Below, one piece after another: positions 8,699 through 17,347 of a DNA stretch of 44,326 nucleotides. This stretch comes from an uncultured Geobacteraceae bacterium (GTDB lineage: Bacteria > Desulfobacterota > Desulfuromonadia > Geobacterales > Pseudopelobacteraceae), in NCBI GenBank assembly GCA_903875605.1, contig CAIQWT010000107.1:1-44326 (forward strand), in the 5' to 3' direction. How positions within the stretch are numbered: position 1 is the first letter of the stretch; each line of letters opens with the position of its first letter. The translations under genes and the position numbers were made by a program. The notes beneath the pieces were generated by a model, which saw only the letters and a program-made list of their open reading frames with translations, was not told the DNA's origin and did no database searches.

Positions 8699-9502
8699 TT
8701 AAACATCTCCCTCTCGGTTTAAAGCCTCACGCCCCTTATGTACAGCTTTTTCCAGTCTGCGTCGTCTCGGCCAGGTAACTACGTAATCGATCGGTCCGGA
8801 AAGAATATACAGTAAAAGTACGCTGAAAGTCATGATAACCGGTTCAGCCGCAATAACAATCAACAGTACCACCGCAAGCAGCAGAAATCCGAATGGTTGC
8901 CGTTTAATAAAGGCCGGATCTTTAAAAGAATAGTATCTGAAATTGGAAACCATCAGAAAAGCCAATAGATAAATTAACCCCAAAATAGCAAGTTTTTTAA
9001 AAGAACTTGGCCAGTTTAAGTGATAAAATAGCAGCACGGTTGATGCAACCATGCATGCTGACGCCGGTGTCGGAAGGCCGACAAAACGTTTGCTTTCGAC
9101 AGTGTCAACCTGCACGTTAAAGCGGGCAAGTCTCAAGGCAGCACAAACCAGGAATAGAAAAGCCGCTACCCAACCTAGTCGGCCGAACGGCCTGAGAGCC
9201 CACGCGTACATGAGAAACGCCGGGGTGACGCCAAAGGCGACCAGGTCAGCCAGGGAATCAAATTCAACTCCGAATTTACTGGTAGTGCCCGTCATGCGGG
9301 CTACTTTCCCGTCAAGGCCGTCACAAACTGCTGAGATAAAGATCCAGATCGCAGCAGTGCTGTAGTTTCCGTTTAGTGTTGATACCAGGCTGTAAAAGCC
9401 GGCAAACAAGCTTGCAGCAGTCACAAGATTAGGCAGAATATAAATGCCCTTCCTCATGCTTTCTTTTCTTTCACCCGCTACAGTTGCTGTTTCATTACTC
9501 AT
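8699..9502 (-). CDS. pssA: CDP-diacylglycerol-serine O-phosphatidyltransferase
   Basis: Makes phosphatidylserine from CDP-diacylglycerol and serine at the inner membrane. The CDP-alcohol phosphatidyltransferase motif (DG-x2-AR-x8-G-x3-D-x3-D) is seen as CDGLDGKVAR followed by GVEFDSLAD. About seven or eight hydrophobic segments follow. The 267-aa length and lack of a phospholipase-D-type domain place it in the type II (Bacillus-like) Pss family. It starts 16 nt after psd, with AAGG about 10 nt before the ATG, so Psd and Pss are made from one transcript and together produce phosphatidylethanolamine. Confidence 0.95.
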   Translation of the reverse strand: MSNETATVAGERKESMRKGIYILPNLVTAASLFAGFYSLVSTLNGNYSTAAIWIFISAVCDGLDGKVARMTGTTSKFGVEFDSLADLVAFGVTPAFLMYAWALRPFGRLGWVAAFLFLVCAALRLARFNVQVDTVESKRFVGLPTPASACMVASTVLLFYHLNWPSSFKKLAILGLIYLLAFLMVSNFRYYSFKDPAFIKRQPFGFLLLAVVLLIVIAAEPVIMTFSVLLLYILSGPIDYVVTWPRRRRLEKAVHKGREALNREGDV

Positions 9503-9518
9503 GATCTCATGTCCTTGT

Positions 9519-10178
9519 TTAGGAAATTCTGGCCAGTACGGTTTCGCCCGCCACTGTTGAGTCCCCCAGTTTCACCAGTGGTTCGACCTCTGGCGGCAGA
9601 TAAACATCAACACGTGAACCAAAGCGAATCAAGCCGTAGCGCTCACCGCGCACCAACATGTCACCGATCATTGGATAGCTGATGATCCGGCGTGCAACCA
9701 GACCGGCAATCTGAACAAAAGCGATCCGGACACCACCGGCTATTTCCAGCACGATGCCATTGCGCTCATTTTCACAGGATGCGCGACCATCACGGGCATC
9801 AAAGAACTTTCCCTGATGATGGAATGTATCAATAACCTTTCCGTCAAAAGGGGTGCGGTTGACATGGACGCTGAAAACCGACATGAAAATGCTGATTTTT
9901 AGAGCCTCTTTGCCAAGCGGAGTTTCCGGTACCCGTTCAACGACAATGACTGTTCCGTCTGCAGGAGCAATAACTGCAGCAACGTCATCAGGGGTTGTTC
10001 TTTCAGGATTACGGAAAAAATAGAGTACAAACAGCGCTAGAATTAAAGCGAGTGAAGCTGGAATAAACAGGACTGGTATACAGAGTCTCCAGGCGGCAAC
10101 AAACAGTAAAGCTGTTAAACCTACGGAGTATGCAATAAACGGATACCCTTCCCGGGCAAACATGGATGAATTATTCAT
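9519..10178 (-). CDS. psd: Phosphatidylserine decarboxylase proenzyme (short, Psd-B/archaeal-like form)
   Basis: Converts phosphatidylserine to phosphatidylethanolamine using a pyruvoyl group generated by self-cleavage. The probable cleavage site is Gly-Ser in RFGSRVD near the C-terminus; APADGTV and the HVNR motif, where the conserved His is found, are also present. Two membrane segments occupy the N-terminus. A GTG at 10202 would start inside the hairpin that follows ilvC, so the ATG at 10178 (219 aa) is preferred; another ATG lies at 10163. It is immediately upstream of pssA. The function is secure and the start uncertain. Confidence 0.92.
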   Translation of the reverse strand: MNNSSMFAREGYPFIAYSVGLTALLFVAAWRLCIPVLFIPASLALILALFVLYFFRNPERTTPDDVAAVIAPADGTVIVVERVPETPLGKEALKISIFMSVFSVHVNRTPFDGKVIDTFHHQGKFFDARDGRASCENERNGIVLEIAGGVRIAFVQIAGLVARRIISYPMIGDMLVRGERYGLIRFGSRVDVYLPPEVEPLVKLGDSTVAGETVLARIS

Positions 10179-10197
10179 AGACCTGCCTAAATGCGAA

Positions 10198-10228
10198 GAC
10201 ACCCCTCTCCGGGCGGAAGAGGGGTGTC
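10198..10228 (-). terminator. Hairpin downstream of ilvC
   Basis: GACACCCCTCT (10198-10208) and AGAGGGGTGTC (10218-10228) form a perfect 11-bp stem with a 9-nt loop, 19 nt beyond the ilvC stop. On the minus strand it is followed by TTCGCATTT rather than a clean T-run, so it may be a leaky terminator or mRNA-stabilising element that lets some transcription enter psd-pssA. Confidence 0.65.
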
Positions 10229-10246
10229 GTGACTCGCGTAGTTAAA

Positions 10247-11281
<1,035 letters not shown>

Positions 11282-11325
11282 TTATCCGGAAAACCGGTCA
11301 AACATTTTAAGTAAAACGAACGAGA

Positions 11326-11354
11326 CAGATACTATATTCAGCTACGACTGTCAA
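11326..11354 (-). promoter_or_regulatory. Sigma70-like promoter for ilvC
   Basis: On the minus strand TTGACA (11349-11354) is followed after 17 nt by TATCTG (11326-11331), about 70 nt before the ilvC ATG. Its position after the ilvN terminator fits independent ilvC transcription. The leader includes CCGG-AAAA-CCGG at 11286-11297. Confidence 0.55.
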
Positions 11355-11411
11355 CGTAAATAGCTGTTTTGACCACAATAGCGGGCTCAATTCTTTCTTT
11401 CTAAAAAAAGA

Positions 11412-11433
11412 AGCCGCCCGTTTTCGGGCGGCT
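11412..11433 (-). terminator. Intrinsic terminator after ilvBN
   Basis: AGCCGCCCG and CGGGCGGCT form a perfect 9-bp GC-rich stem around a TTTT loop. On the minus strand it is followed by TTCTTTTTTTAG, a classic U-tract. It ends the ilvD/ilvB/ilvN transcript 28 nt after ilvN. Confidence 0.92.
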
Positions 11434-11461
11434 GGAAAGTAACGCAACAGCTACTGTTCTT

Positions 11462-11953
11462 CTACCCGTTCCACCCCTTGGCCCCCCGGCCAATAGCAAC
11501 TGCACCGGTGCGCACAACCTCCTTAAGTCCCAAAGGTCGCAGCAGTTCCAGAATCGCATCAACTTTGAGTGGATTCCCTGTCGCTTCAATCGTATACGAT
11601 TTTGGGGTGACATCGATGATTTTAGCCCTGAAGATGTCTACAATTCTCAGAACCTCGGCTCGTCCATCATCTTCGGCAGACACTTTTATCAGTGCCAGTT
11701 CACGCTCAATGGCGCTGCCGTCGCTGAAATCAAGTACCTTAAGCACATCGATCAATTTGTTGAGCTGCTTGTTTATCTGCTCAAGTATTTGTGCATCACC
11801 GCGGGTAACGATTGTCATTCTTGACAGACCTTCTTCGTTAGTGAGTGCTACAGACAGCGATTCAATATTGAATCCGCGCCCGGAGAACAGGGTGGCTACA
11901 CGGGAGAGAACTCCGAAATCATTTTCAACTATAACCGATATTGTATGTTGCAT
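11462..11953 (-). CDS. ilvN: Acetolactate synthase small (regulatory) subunit
   Basis: Regulatory subunit of acetohydroxyacid synthase, conferring activity and valine feedback control on IlvB. The N-terminal ACT domain begins at residue 2 (TISVIVENDFGVLSRVATLF, then GFNIESLSV), and the C-terminal domain ends in VVRTGAVAIGRG. At 163 aa it matches the IlvH/IlvN long form. It follows ilvB after 16 nt and precedes the strong terminator. Confidence 0.97.
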   Translation of the reverse strand: MQHTISVIVENDFGVLSRVATLFSGRGFNIESLSVALTNEEGLSRMTIVTRGDAQILEQINKQLNKLIDVLKVLDFSDGSAIERELALIKVSAEDDGRAEVLRIVDIFRAKIIDVTPKSYTIEATGNPLKVDAILELLRPLGLKEVVRTGAVAIGRGAKGWNG

Positions 11954-11969
11954 AGCTATTCCCTCTCTA

Positions 11970-13670
11970 TTAGGCGTTCAGTACCATTTCATTCAGTGAT
12001 GCTCCTGCAGGAACCATAGGCAGCACTTTTTCTTCGCGGGCTATCTTAAACTCCATGATCACTGGTCCCTTTTGCTTGAAACCCTGAGTAATAACGGACT
12101 CCACTTCATCTGGTTTTGTTGCCAGAAATCCTTTAGCCCCATAAGCATCAGCCAACTTGATATAGTCAATTGGCAGTTCCATGCAGGTAGATGAGTAGCG
12201 CTTGTCAAAGAACAGTTCCTGCCACTGACGCACCATGCCGAGGAAATTGTTGTTCAAAATGACGATTTTTACCGGCAGTTTGTTTTGCACAAGTGTTGCC
12301 ATTTCCTGAATATTCATCTGGACGCCGCCATCACCGCAGATTGTTATGACCTGGCGATCCGGAAAAGCTGCCTGAGCTCCCATAGCGGCCGGCAGGCCGT
12401 AGCCCATTGTGCCAAGACCACCGGAGGTGAGCAGTGTGCGTGGTTTGTTGAATTTAAAAAACTGAGCTGTCCACATCTGGTGCTGGCCTACATCGGTCGA
12501 GATGATGGCATCGCTATCGGACAGTTCGCGCAGTTTCTGGATGACAAATTGTGGTTTTATGATTGTGCTGCTCTGTTTGTAGCCGAGAGGATGCTTTTCC
12601 TTCCAGCCGGAAATATCTGCATGCCATGGCGCCAAATCAGCTATGAAATCGGCCAGTTTGCCATTACTCTTGTCTGCTTGTACAATCATTTTTGTCAGGA
12701 CATCTTTAACGTCGCCGACAATCGGCAGGTCAACACGAACATTTTTCTTGATAGAGGTGGGGTCAACGTCAATATGAATGATTTTGGCGTGCGGAGCAAA
12801 TGTCGATAGTTTGCCGGTAACACGATCGTCAAAACGGGCTCCAATAGCAATGATAAGATCACTGTTAGTCATGGCCATATTGGCACAATAGGCACCGTGC
12901 ATCCCGAGCATGCCAAGTGACAGGTCATCACTTTCTGGAAAAGAACCCAGGCCCATCAGAGTTGTCGTTACCGGTACGGAAAGCATGCGAGCCAACTGGG
13001 TCAATTGCTCAGCCGCTCCACCCAGTACCGTGCCCCCACCGACATACATAACCGGCCGTTTGGACTCCAGCATCATGGCAACCGCTTTTTCCACCTGCCG
13101 TGGGTGGCCTGAGAGATTAGGCTTGTAACCCCTTATTTCTACGGTTTCCGGATAATGAAACTCTCCCTGAGCCATCTGGACATCTTTGGGGAAGTCGACA
13201 AGAACCGGTCCGGGGCGACCGCTGCGGGCGATGTAGAATGCCTTTTTCATAGTCAGGGCGATATCCTTGACATCACGAATCAGAAAGCTGTGTTTTGTGC
13301 AGGGGCGGGTGATGCCGATAATATCAACTTCCTGGAAAGCATCGTTGCCGATCAATGCTGTTGGCACCTGACCAGTAATAATTACCATCGGAATTGAATC
13401 CATATACGCCGTTGCAATGCCGGTAACGGTATTGGTTGCTCCGGGGCCGGATGTTGCGATCGCCACTCCGACTCTGCCGGTAGCACGTGCGTATCCGTCC
13501 GCCGCATGGGTGCCGGCCTGTTCGTGACGTGGCAGGATGTGATGTATTTCTTTGAAGTTAAAGAGCTCGTCATACAGGTTGATGACTGTACCGCCGGGAT
13601 ATCCGAATACGGTGTCAACGCCCTCTTTTTTTAAACATTCCAGCATTATTCGTGCGCCGTTCATTTTCAT
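11970..13670 (-). CDS. ilvB: Acetolactate synthase large (catalytic) subunit
   Basis: Thiamine-diphosphate enzyme condensing two pyruvates, or pyruvate with 2-ketobutyrate. The N-terminal TPP-activating Glu occurs in LPRHEQAGTHAADGYAR. The C-terminal TPP/Mg motif begins GDGGVQMN and ends in the NNN of VILNNNFLGM; the FAD-binding central domain lies between. The 566-aa length is typical. It is the catalytic partner of the adjacent ilvN. GAGGT occurs before the ATG. A small lipoprotein gene separates it from ilvD. Confidence 0.98.
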   Translation of the reverse strand: MKMNGARIMLECLKKEGVDTVFGYPGGTVINLYDELFNFKEIHHILPRHEQAGTHAADGYARATGRVGVAIATSGPGATNTVTGIATAYMDSIPMVIITGQVPTALIGNDAFQEVDIIGITRPCTKHSFLIRDVKDIALTMKKAFYIARSGRPGPVLVDFPKDVQMAQGEFHYPETVEIRGYKPNLSGHPRQVEKAVAMMLESKRPVMYVGGGTVLGGAAEQLTQLARMLSVPVTTTLMGLGSFPESDDLSLGMLGMHGAYCANMAMTNSDLIIAIGARFDDRVTGKLSTFAPHAKIIHIDVDPTSIKKNVRVDLPIVGDVKDVLTKMIVQADKSNGKLADFIADLAPWHADISGWKEKHPLGYKQSSTIIKPQFVIQKLRELSDSDAIISTDVGQHQMWTAQFFKFNKPRTLLTSGGLGTMGYGLPAAMGAQAAFPDRQVITICGDGGVQMNIQEMATLVQNKLPVKIVILNNNFLGMVRQWQELFFDKRYSSTCMELPIDYIKLADAYGAKGFLATKPDEVESVITQGFKQKGPVIMEFKIAREEKVLPMVPAGASLNEMVLNA

Positions 13671-13704
13671 AAGTTTACCTCATTGTTAATAATTCAAATA
13701 TTCG

Positions 13705-14118
13705 TTAGAAGTTATTAGGGTTGCCCGTGATGACATTGATTACAGCCCATTTAAGATCGCCATTCTGGTCAACCATTTTACGCTGCTGTGTTGAGTTGTC
13801 GAAATAGGTTTTATAGCAACCGCTCGGCGCATAACTCGAATTCCAGTTGGAGATACAAAGTCTGCCGTCATCGGTAATGTTCCAGTTTCCCTTGCTGACG
13901 CCGCCGTAGGAGGATTTTCCGACCACAACGCCACTGGCATCCCAGTAATAAGTTTCGCCGTTTGCTGATGTGACGGAATTACCCTGGAAAACTTCGCGCA
14001 CTTCTTTTGCGGAAAGCAGCAGGGAACTTGAATCAACAAGACTCTGCTCAACCGTCTTGCAGGCGTTTAGAGAGAGTGACAGAACGATGGCGGCACACAG
14101 GGTAATTAATTTTTTCAT
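13705..14118 (-). CDS. Small lipoprotein, possibly DUF995-like
   Basis: A 137-aa predicted lipoprotein: MKKLITLCAAIVLSLSLNAC has a positively charged start, hydrophobic core and an LNAC lipobox, so the mature protein would begin at Cys20 and be anchored in a membrane. The mature part has a YYWDASG...VSKGNWNITDDGRLCISN pattern reminiscent of DUF995-type proteins; this is a recollection of pattern, not an alignment. GAGGAGGAT 4 nt before the ATG at 14118 sets the start, although the frame stays open upstream to 14382, within ilvD. Its place between ilvD and ilvB is unusual. Function unknown. Confidence 0.85.
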   Translation of the reverse strand: MKKLITLCAAIVLSLSLNACKTVEQSLVDSSSLLLSAKEVREVFQGNSVTSANGETYYWDASGVVVGKSSYGGVSKGNWNITDDGRLCISNWNSSYAPSGCYKTYFDNSTQQRKMVDQNGDLKWAVINVITGNPNNF

Positions 14119-14197
14119 GGTATCCTCCTCAGGTTTGTTTTCGTCTGCACATTGGTAACCGGGCGCATAATGTCCCGGATAGCTCCGTAATGAGATT

Positions 14198-15859
14198 TTA
14201 ATCAGCTGTTGTGACTGCTCCGGTATGAGCTGAGGTAACAACTTTAGCGTAGCGCGCCAGCCATCCCCCCTTGATCTTTGGTTCCGGTGCTTTCCATCCT
14301 GTCCGGCGGATGGCAAGGGTCGCTTCATCGACCAGAAGCTCCAGGCGACGGTTCGGAATGTCGAGCAGAATTTTGTCACCATCCACTACCAGAGCGATTG
14401 GCCCACCCTCGGCAGCCTCGGGCGAAATATGCCCGATGCAGGGACCACGGGTACCTCCGGAAAAACGTCCGTCAGTAATCAATGCAACGCTGTCGCCAAG
14501 TCCCATACCCATGATGGCGGCTGTCGGAGCCAGCATTTCACGCATCCCCGGGCCACCTTTAGGACCTTCATAGCGGATGACGACAATGTCACCAGATTTG
14601 ATTTTTCCTTCCATGATGGCAGCCATCGCCAGCTCTTCGGCGTCAAAACAGCGTGCCACACCCTCAAAATACATCATAGCGGCAGAAACGCCGGACTGTT
14701 TGACGACGGCGCCTTTGGGAGCAATATTGCCGGAGAGGATCGCAATGCCCCCTTCTTTCTTGATTGGATTGGTGAGAGGGCGGATTACCTCTTCGTCAAC
14801 ATTCTGGATACTGTCGGCTAACTGGTGCGTAGTCAGCCCGAAAAGCGTCTGAGTATCCTTGATTTTGCTTCCGAGTTGTTTCAAGACTCCGCTGACGCCT
14901 CCGGCAATGTCAAGATCCTCCATGAAGTGCTCACCGGCCGGATTCATTGATGCCAGCTGCGGGGTGTCTTTTCCTAAAACATCGAACAACTCCAAGGGCA
15001 GTTCCACACCGGCTTCATTGGCAATAGCCAGCAGGTGCAGAACCGTATTGGATGAGCCACCCAGCGCCAGATCAACACGGATTGCATTTTCAAATGCCTC
15101 GCGGGTCATTATGTCACGGGGTTTTACGTCATTATGTACCAGTTCAACTATTTTTTCTCCGGAGGCAAAGGCGATCCTGCGTTTGAGAGCCGACACAGCG
15201 AGTGCTGTACCGCAACGTGGCAGACTCATTCCCATGGTTTCAGTCAGGATCGCCATGGTGTTGGCGGTGAAGAGTCCCTGACATGAGCCCATACCAGGAC
15301 AGGCGTTATCTTCACAGACTTGCAGCTCTTTATCGTTGATAACTCCGGCCTTGTAGCGGGCCATTGCTTCAAATGTATCTGAGACGAAGGAGTATTTACG
15401 ACCGGCAGTACCACGACCGCTCATCATCGGACCGGCAGTGACGACGATGCAGGGGATATTTAATCTGGCAGCCGCCATCAGCATGCCGGGCGTTATTTTA
15501 TCGCAATTAGTCAGCAGTACCAGACCATCAAGTCGGTGCGCCTCTGCTACGGACTCAACCATGTCAGCGATCAGTTCGCGCGTTGGAAGGGAGTAGTGCA
15601 TGCCTTTATGCCCCATCGCCATACCGTCGCATACACCGGGAATACCGAAGAAGAAAGCATAGCCGCCGCCGGAGTGTACCCCTTTTTCAATAAAACGCTC
15701 CAGGTCGCGCATGCCGACATGGCCGGGGATCAAATCGGTAAAGCTGGTTGCTACGCCGATAAAAGGCTTGTCCATCTGATTCTGCGGGACACCGGTCCCT
15801 TTAAGCAGGGCGCGGTGCGGAGTCCGCTCGAGCCCTTTTTTTATCATATCGCTACGCAT
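14198..15859 (-). CDS. ilvD: Dihydroxy-acid dehydratase
   Basis: Fe-S dehydratase for the third step of valine/isoleucine synthesis. The cluster ligands are seen in [10 protein letters not shown] and [33 protein letters not shown] occurs near the C-terminus, where the catalytic Ser lies in family members. Length 553 aa is normal. The ATG at 15859 has AAGGACATCAC upstream. It is the promoter-proximal gene of the ilvD-lipoprotein-ilvB-ilvN run. Confidence 0.98.
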   Translation of the reverse strand: MRSDMIKKGLERTPHRALLKGTGVPQNQMDKPFIGVATSFTDLIPGHVGMRDLERFIEKGVHSGGGYAFFFGIPGVCDGMAMGHKGMHYSLPTRELIADMVESVAEAHRLDGLVLLTNCDKITPGMLMAAARLNIPCIVVTAGPMMSGRGTAGRKYSFVSDTFEAMARYKAGVINDKELQVCEDNACPGMGSCQGLFTANTMAILTETMGMSLPRCGTALAVSALKRRIAFASGEKIVELVHNDVKPRDIMTREAFENAIRVDLALGGSSNTVLHLLAIANEAGVELPLELFDVLGKDTPQLASMNPAGEHFMEDLDIAGGVSGVLKQLGSKIKDTQTLFGLTTHQLADSIQNVDEEVIRPLTNPIKKEGGIAILSGNIAPKGAVVKQSGVSAAMMYFEGVARCFDAEELAMAAIMEGKIKSGDIVVIRYEGPKGGPGMREMLAPTAAIMGMGLGDSVALITDGRFSGGTRGPCIGHISPEAAEGGPIALVVDGDKILLDIPNRRLELLVDEATLAIRRTGWKAPEPKIKGGWLARYAKVVTSAHTGAVTTAD

Positions 15860-15928
15860 GTGATGTCCTTGTGATGAATTGTTTTAGTTTGGCTAAACCC
15901 GCGATTGATAAGACTTTACGGGTTGTAC

Positions 15929-15957
15929 AGAATAATATAGATAACGGGATGTGTCAA
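15929..15957 (-). promoter_or_regulatory. Sigma70-like promoter for ilvD
   Basis: On the minus strand TTGACA (15952-15957) is followed after exactly 17 nt by TATTCT (15929-15934). The leader to ilvD is about 65 nt and holds a 6-bp inverted repeat (AACCCG/CGGGTT). I see no regulatory leader peptide. Confidence 0.65.
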
Positions 15958-15999
15958 CCGGAATGCCCATGCTAATAGAATAATATCACTCTGTTACTA

Positions 16000-16485
16000 T
16001 TAGGCCTGCGGAGTAGAAATGTTTCTGTTCCGTATCGTCAAACCCTGCAAAAAGTTTCTGAGAAACTGATCTCCGCACTCTTTAAAATGCTTATGCCCGG
16101 CATTTCTGAACAGAGCGCTGAGCTCTGCTTTTGAAATTTTAACTCCCGCCAACCCCATCACTGCAAGCATGTCTTCCTCTTTTAAGTCGAGCGCAATGCG
16201 CAGCTTTTTCAGTATGGAGTTGTTGTTAAGCGAGGCATCCGGTTTAGGCGGTTGCCCGTCTGCCGACTCACGCCTGCCTCTTTTATGCACTATCAAGCCA
16301 TCCAGAAAAAATGACAGCAGGGGATTACTGCAGGCAATAAAATCCTCTTCCTCTTCTTTTTTTAGAAATTTGAGCAGCGTTGGTTGTTCTATAGTGCATC
16401 CGGATAGCTGAAACATTTCAATCATTGCCGGGTTGCTGATATCAAGCGCGTAACGTAGTCTGCGTAATACATCGTTGTTATTCAT
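16000..16485 (-). CDS. DUF1456 (YehS-like) family protein
   Basis: A 161-aa soluble protein made of two repeats of about 65 residues. Each begins NNxxLxxLRxALD (MNNNDVLRRLRYALD at the N-terminus and LNNNSILKKLRIALD near residue 86) and contains a F...L.GL pattern near its end. This duplication is the hallmark of the DUF1456/YehS family, whose biochemical role is unknown. AAGGAGAAC precedes the ATG. Monocistronic between ilvD and a zinc-ribbon protein gene. Confidence 0.88.
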   Translation of the reverse strand: MNNNDVLRRLRYALDISNPAMIEMFQLSGCTIEQPTLLKFLKKEEEEDFIACSNPLLSFFLDGLIVHKRGRRESADGQPPKPDASLNNNSILKKLRIALDLKEEDMLAVMGLAGVKISKAELSALFRNAGHKHFKECGDQFLRNFLQGLTIRNRNISTPQA

Positions 16486-16591
16486 ATATGGTGTTCTCCT
16501 TGTGAAAGTTTACCTCCCCTGACGCTTCCTAAAGCTGGAGTGGGATTTTAAAGCTCCAATTGATAATAATGGGGCGGGGTGGATTTGATTG

Positions 16592-17176
16592 CTACTTAAA
16601 TGCTGCCACTTGCGCCTGATACATTGTCACCGGCACAAAGCGCACAGCAAACTCTGTGGAGCATCTGATGCAGGTCACAAAAAAAGGCTTACCGTTTTTA
16701 CCCTTTTCAAACGGCAGATCCTGCTTATGGTTGCAGTAGGGACATATGGCCGCAACAACCGCCTGAGTAATCTTTACCGGCTTTATGTCAGCAGTCGTAG
16801 ATTTTTTTGACATAGATTGCACAGGTTTAAGTGGCTGTAGCAGATCTTCAGACGTATCTGATAATGAAACAGTGGATTTTTGCATCACGGATCGCTCCTT
16901 TTTAGTGGAAGTTGTTACCGGCAGGTTTTCATCTTCAGGATAATCCATGCCAGGTACCGATGGCGGTAAAATCCCTTTAAGCGCTTTTTTCCAGAGTGTG
17001 GGCATCGACGTCCTTGAATAGTGAAGTGGTCTGACACCCTTCATCAGCGCCGCACCGCCTACAACAACGTAATATTTGTCGCGATACAGGACCAGGGTTT
17101 GGCTGCCGATTTCAGACACCTTGAATCCGGATGATATTTTGTTGTCCAGCCAGAAAGTTATAGTTTCGTCAGTCAC
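16592..17176 (-). CDS. Uncharacterised protein with C-terminal zinc ribbon
   Basis: A 194-aa protein not recognised as a named family. The C-terminal 50 residues hold CPYC and, after a basic linker (PFEKGKNGKPFF), CIRC: a CxxC-CxxC zinc-ribbon layout, possibly binding nucleic acid or protein. The N-terminal 70 residues look like a compact alpha/beta domain (ITFWLDNKISSGFKVSEIG, then DKYYVVVGG); the middle (about 85-140) is low-complexity and Ser/Thr/Lys-rich, probably a flexible linker. It starts at GTG 17176 with AAGGAGGAG 3-4 nt upstream. Divergent from pepN. Confidence 0.75.
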   Translation of the reverse strand: MTDETITFWLDNKISSGFKVSEIGSQTLVLYRDKYYVVVGGAALMKGVRPLHYSRTSMPTLWKKALKGILPPSVPGMDYPEDENLPVTTSTKKERSVMQKSTVSLSDTSEDLLQPLKPVQSMSKKSTTADIKPVKITQAVVAAICPYCNHKQDLPFEKGKNGKPFFVTCIRCSTEFAVRFVPVTMYQAQVAAFK

Positions 17177-17265
17177 AACTCCTCCTTACGCTGCATTAAC
17201 TCCGTTAACTGTTACCAGAATCAGCTCTTGCTTACCAATAAAAATATTGAATATGACGCTGATGG

Positions 17266-17295
17266 TTGTGGTATTTTTAAAAAAGTTGCTATATT
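17266..17295 (+). promoter_or_regulatory. Possible promoter for pepN
   Basis: TTGTGG (17266-17271) and TATATT (17290-17295) are spaced 18 nt, about 52 nt before the pepN ATG. The -35 is a weak match, so this is tentative. Confidence 0.35.
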
Positions 17296-17347
17296 CATCC
17301 GTCGGTGTTGCAACATGTATCACATTCTGATTGGAGTGGAAGATTAA

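Noticed and set aside
13740-14051. 103-codon frame overlapping the small lipoprotein gene
   Set aside because: The lipoprotein frame has a signal, lipobox and strong ribosome site; this one has none.
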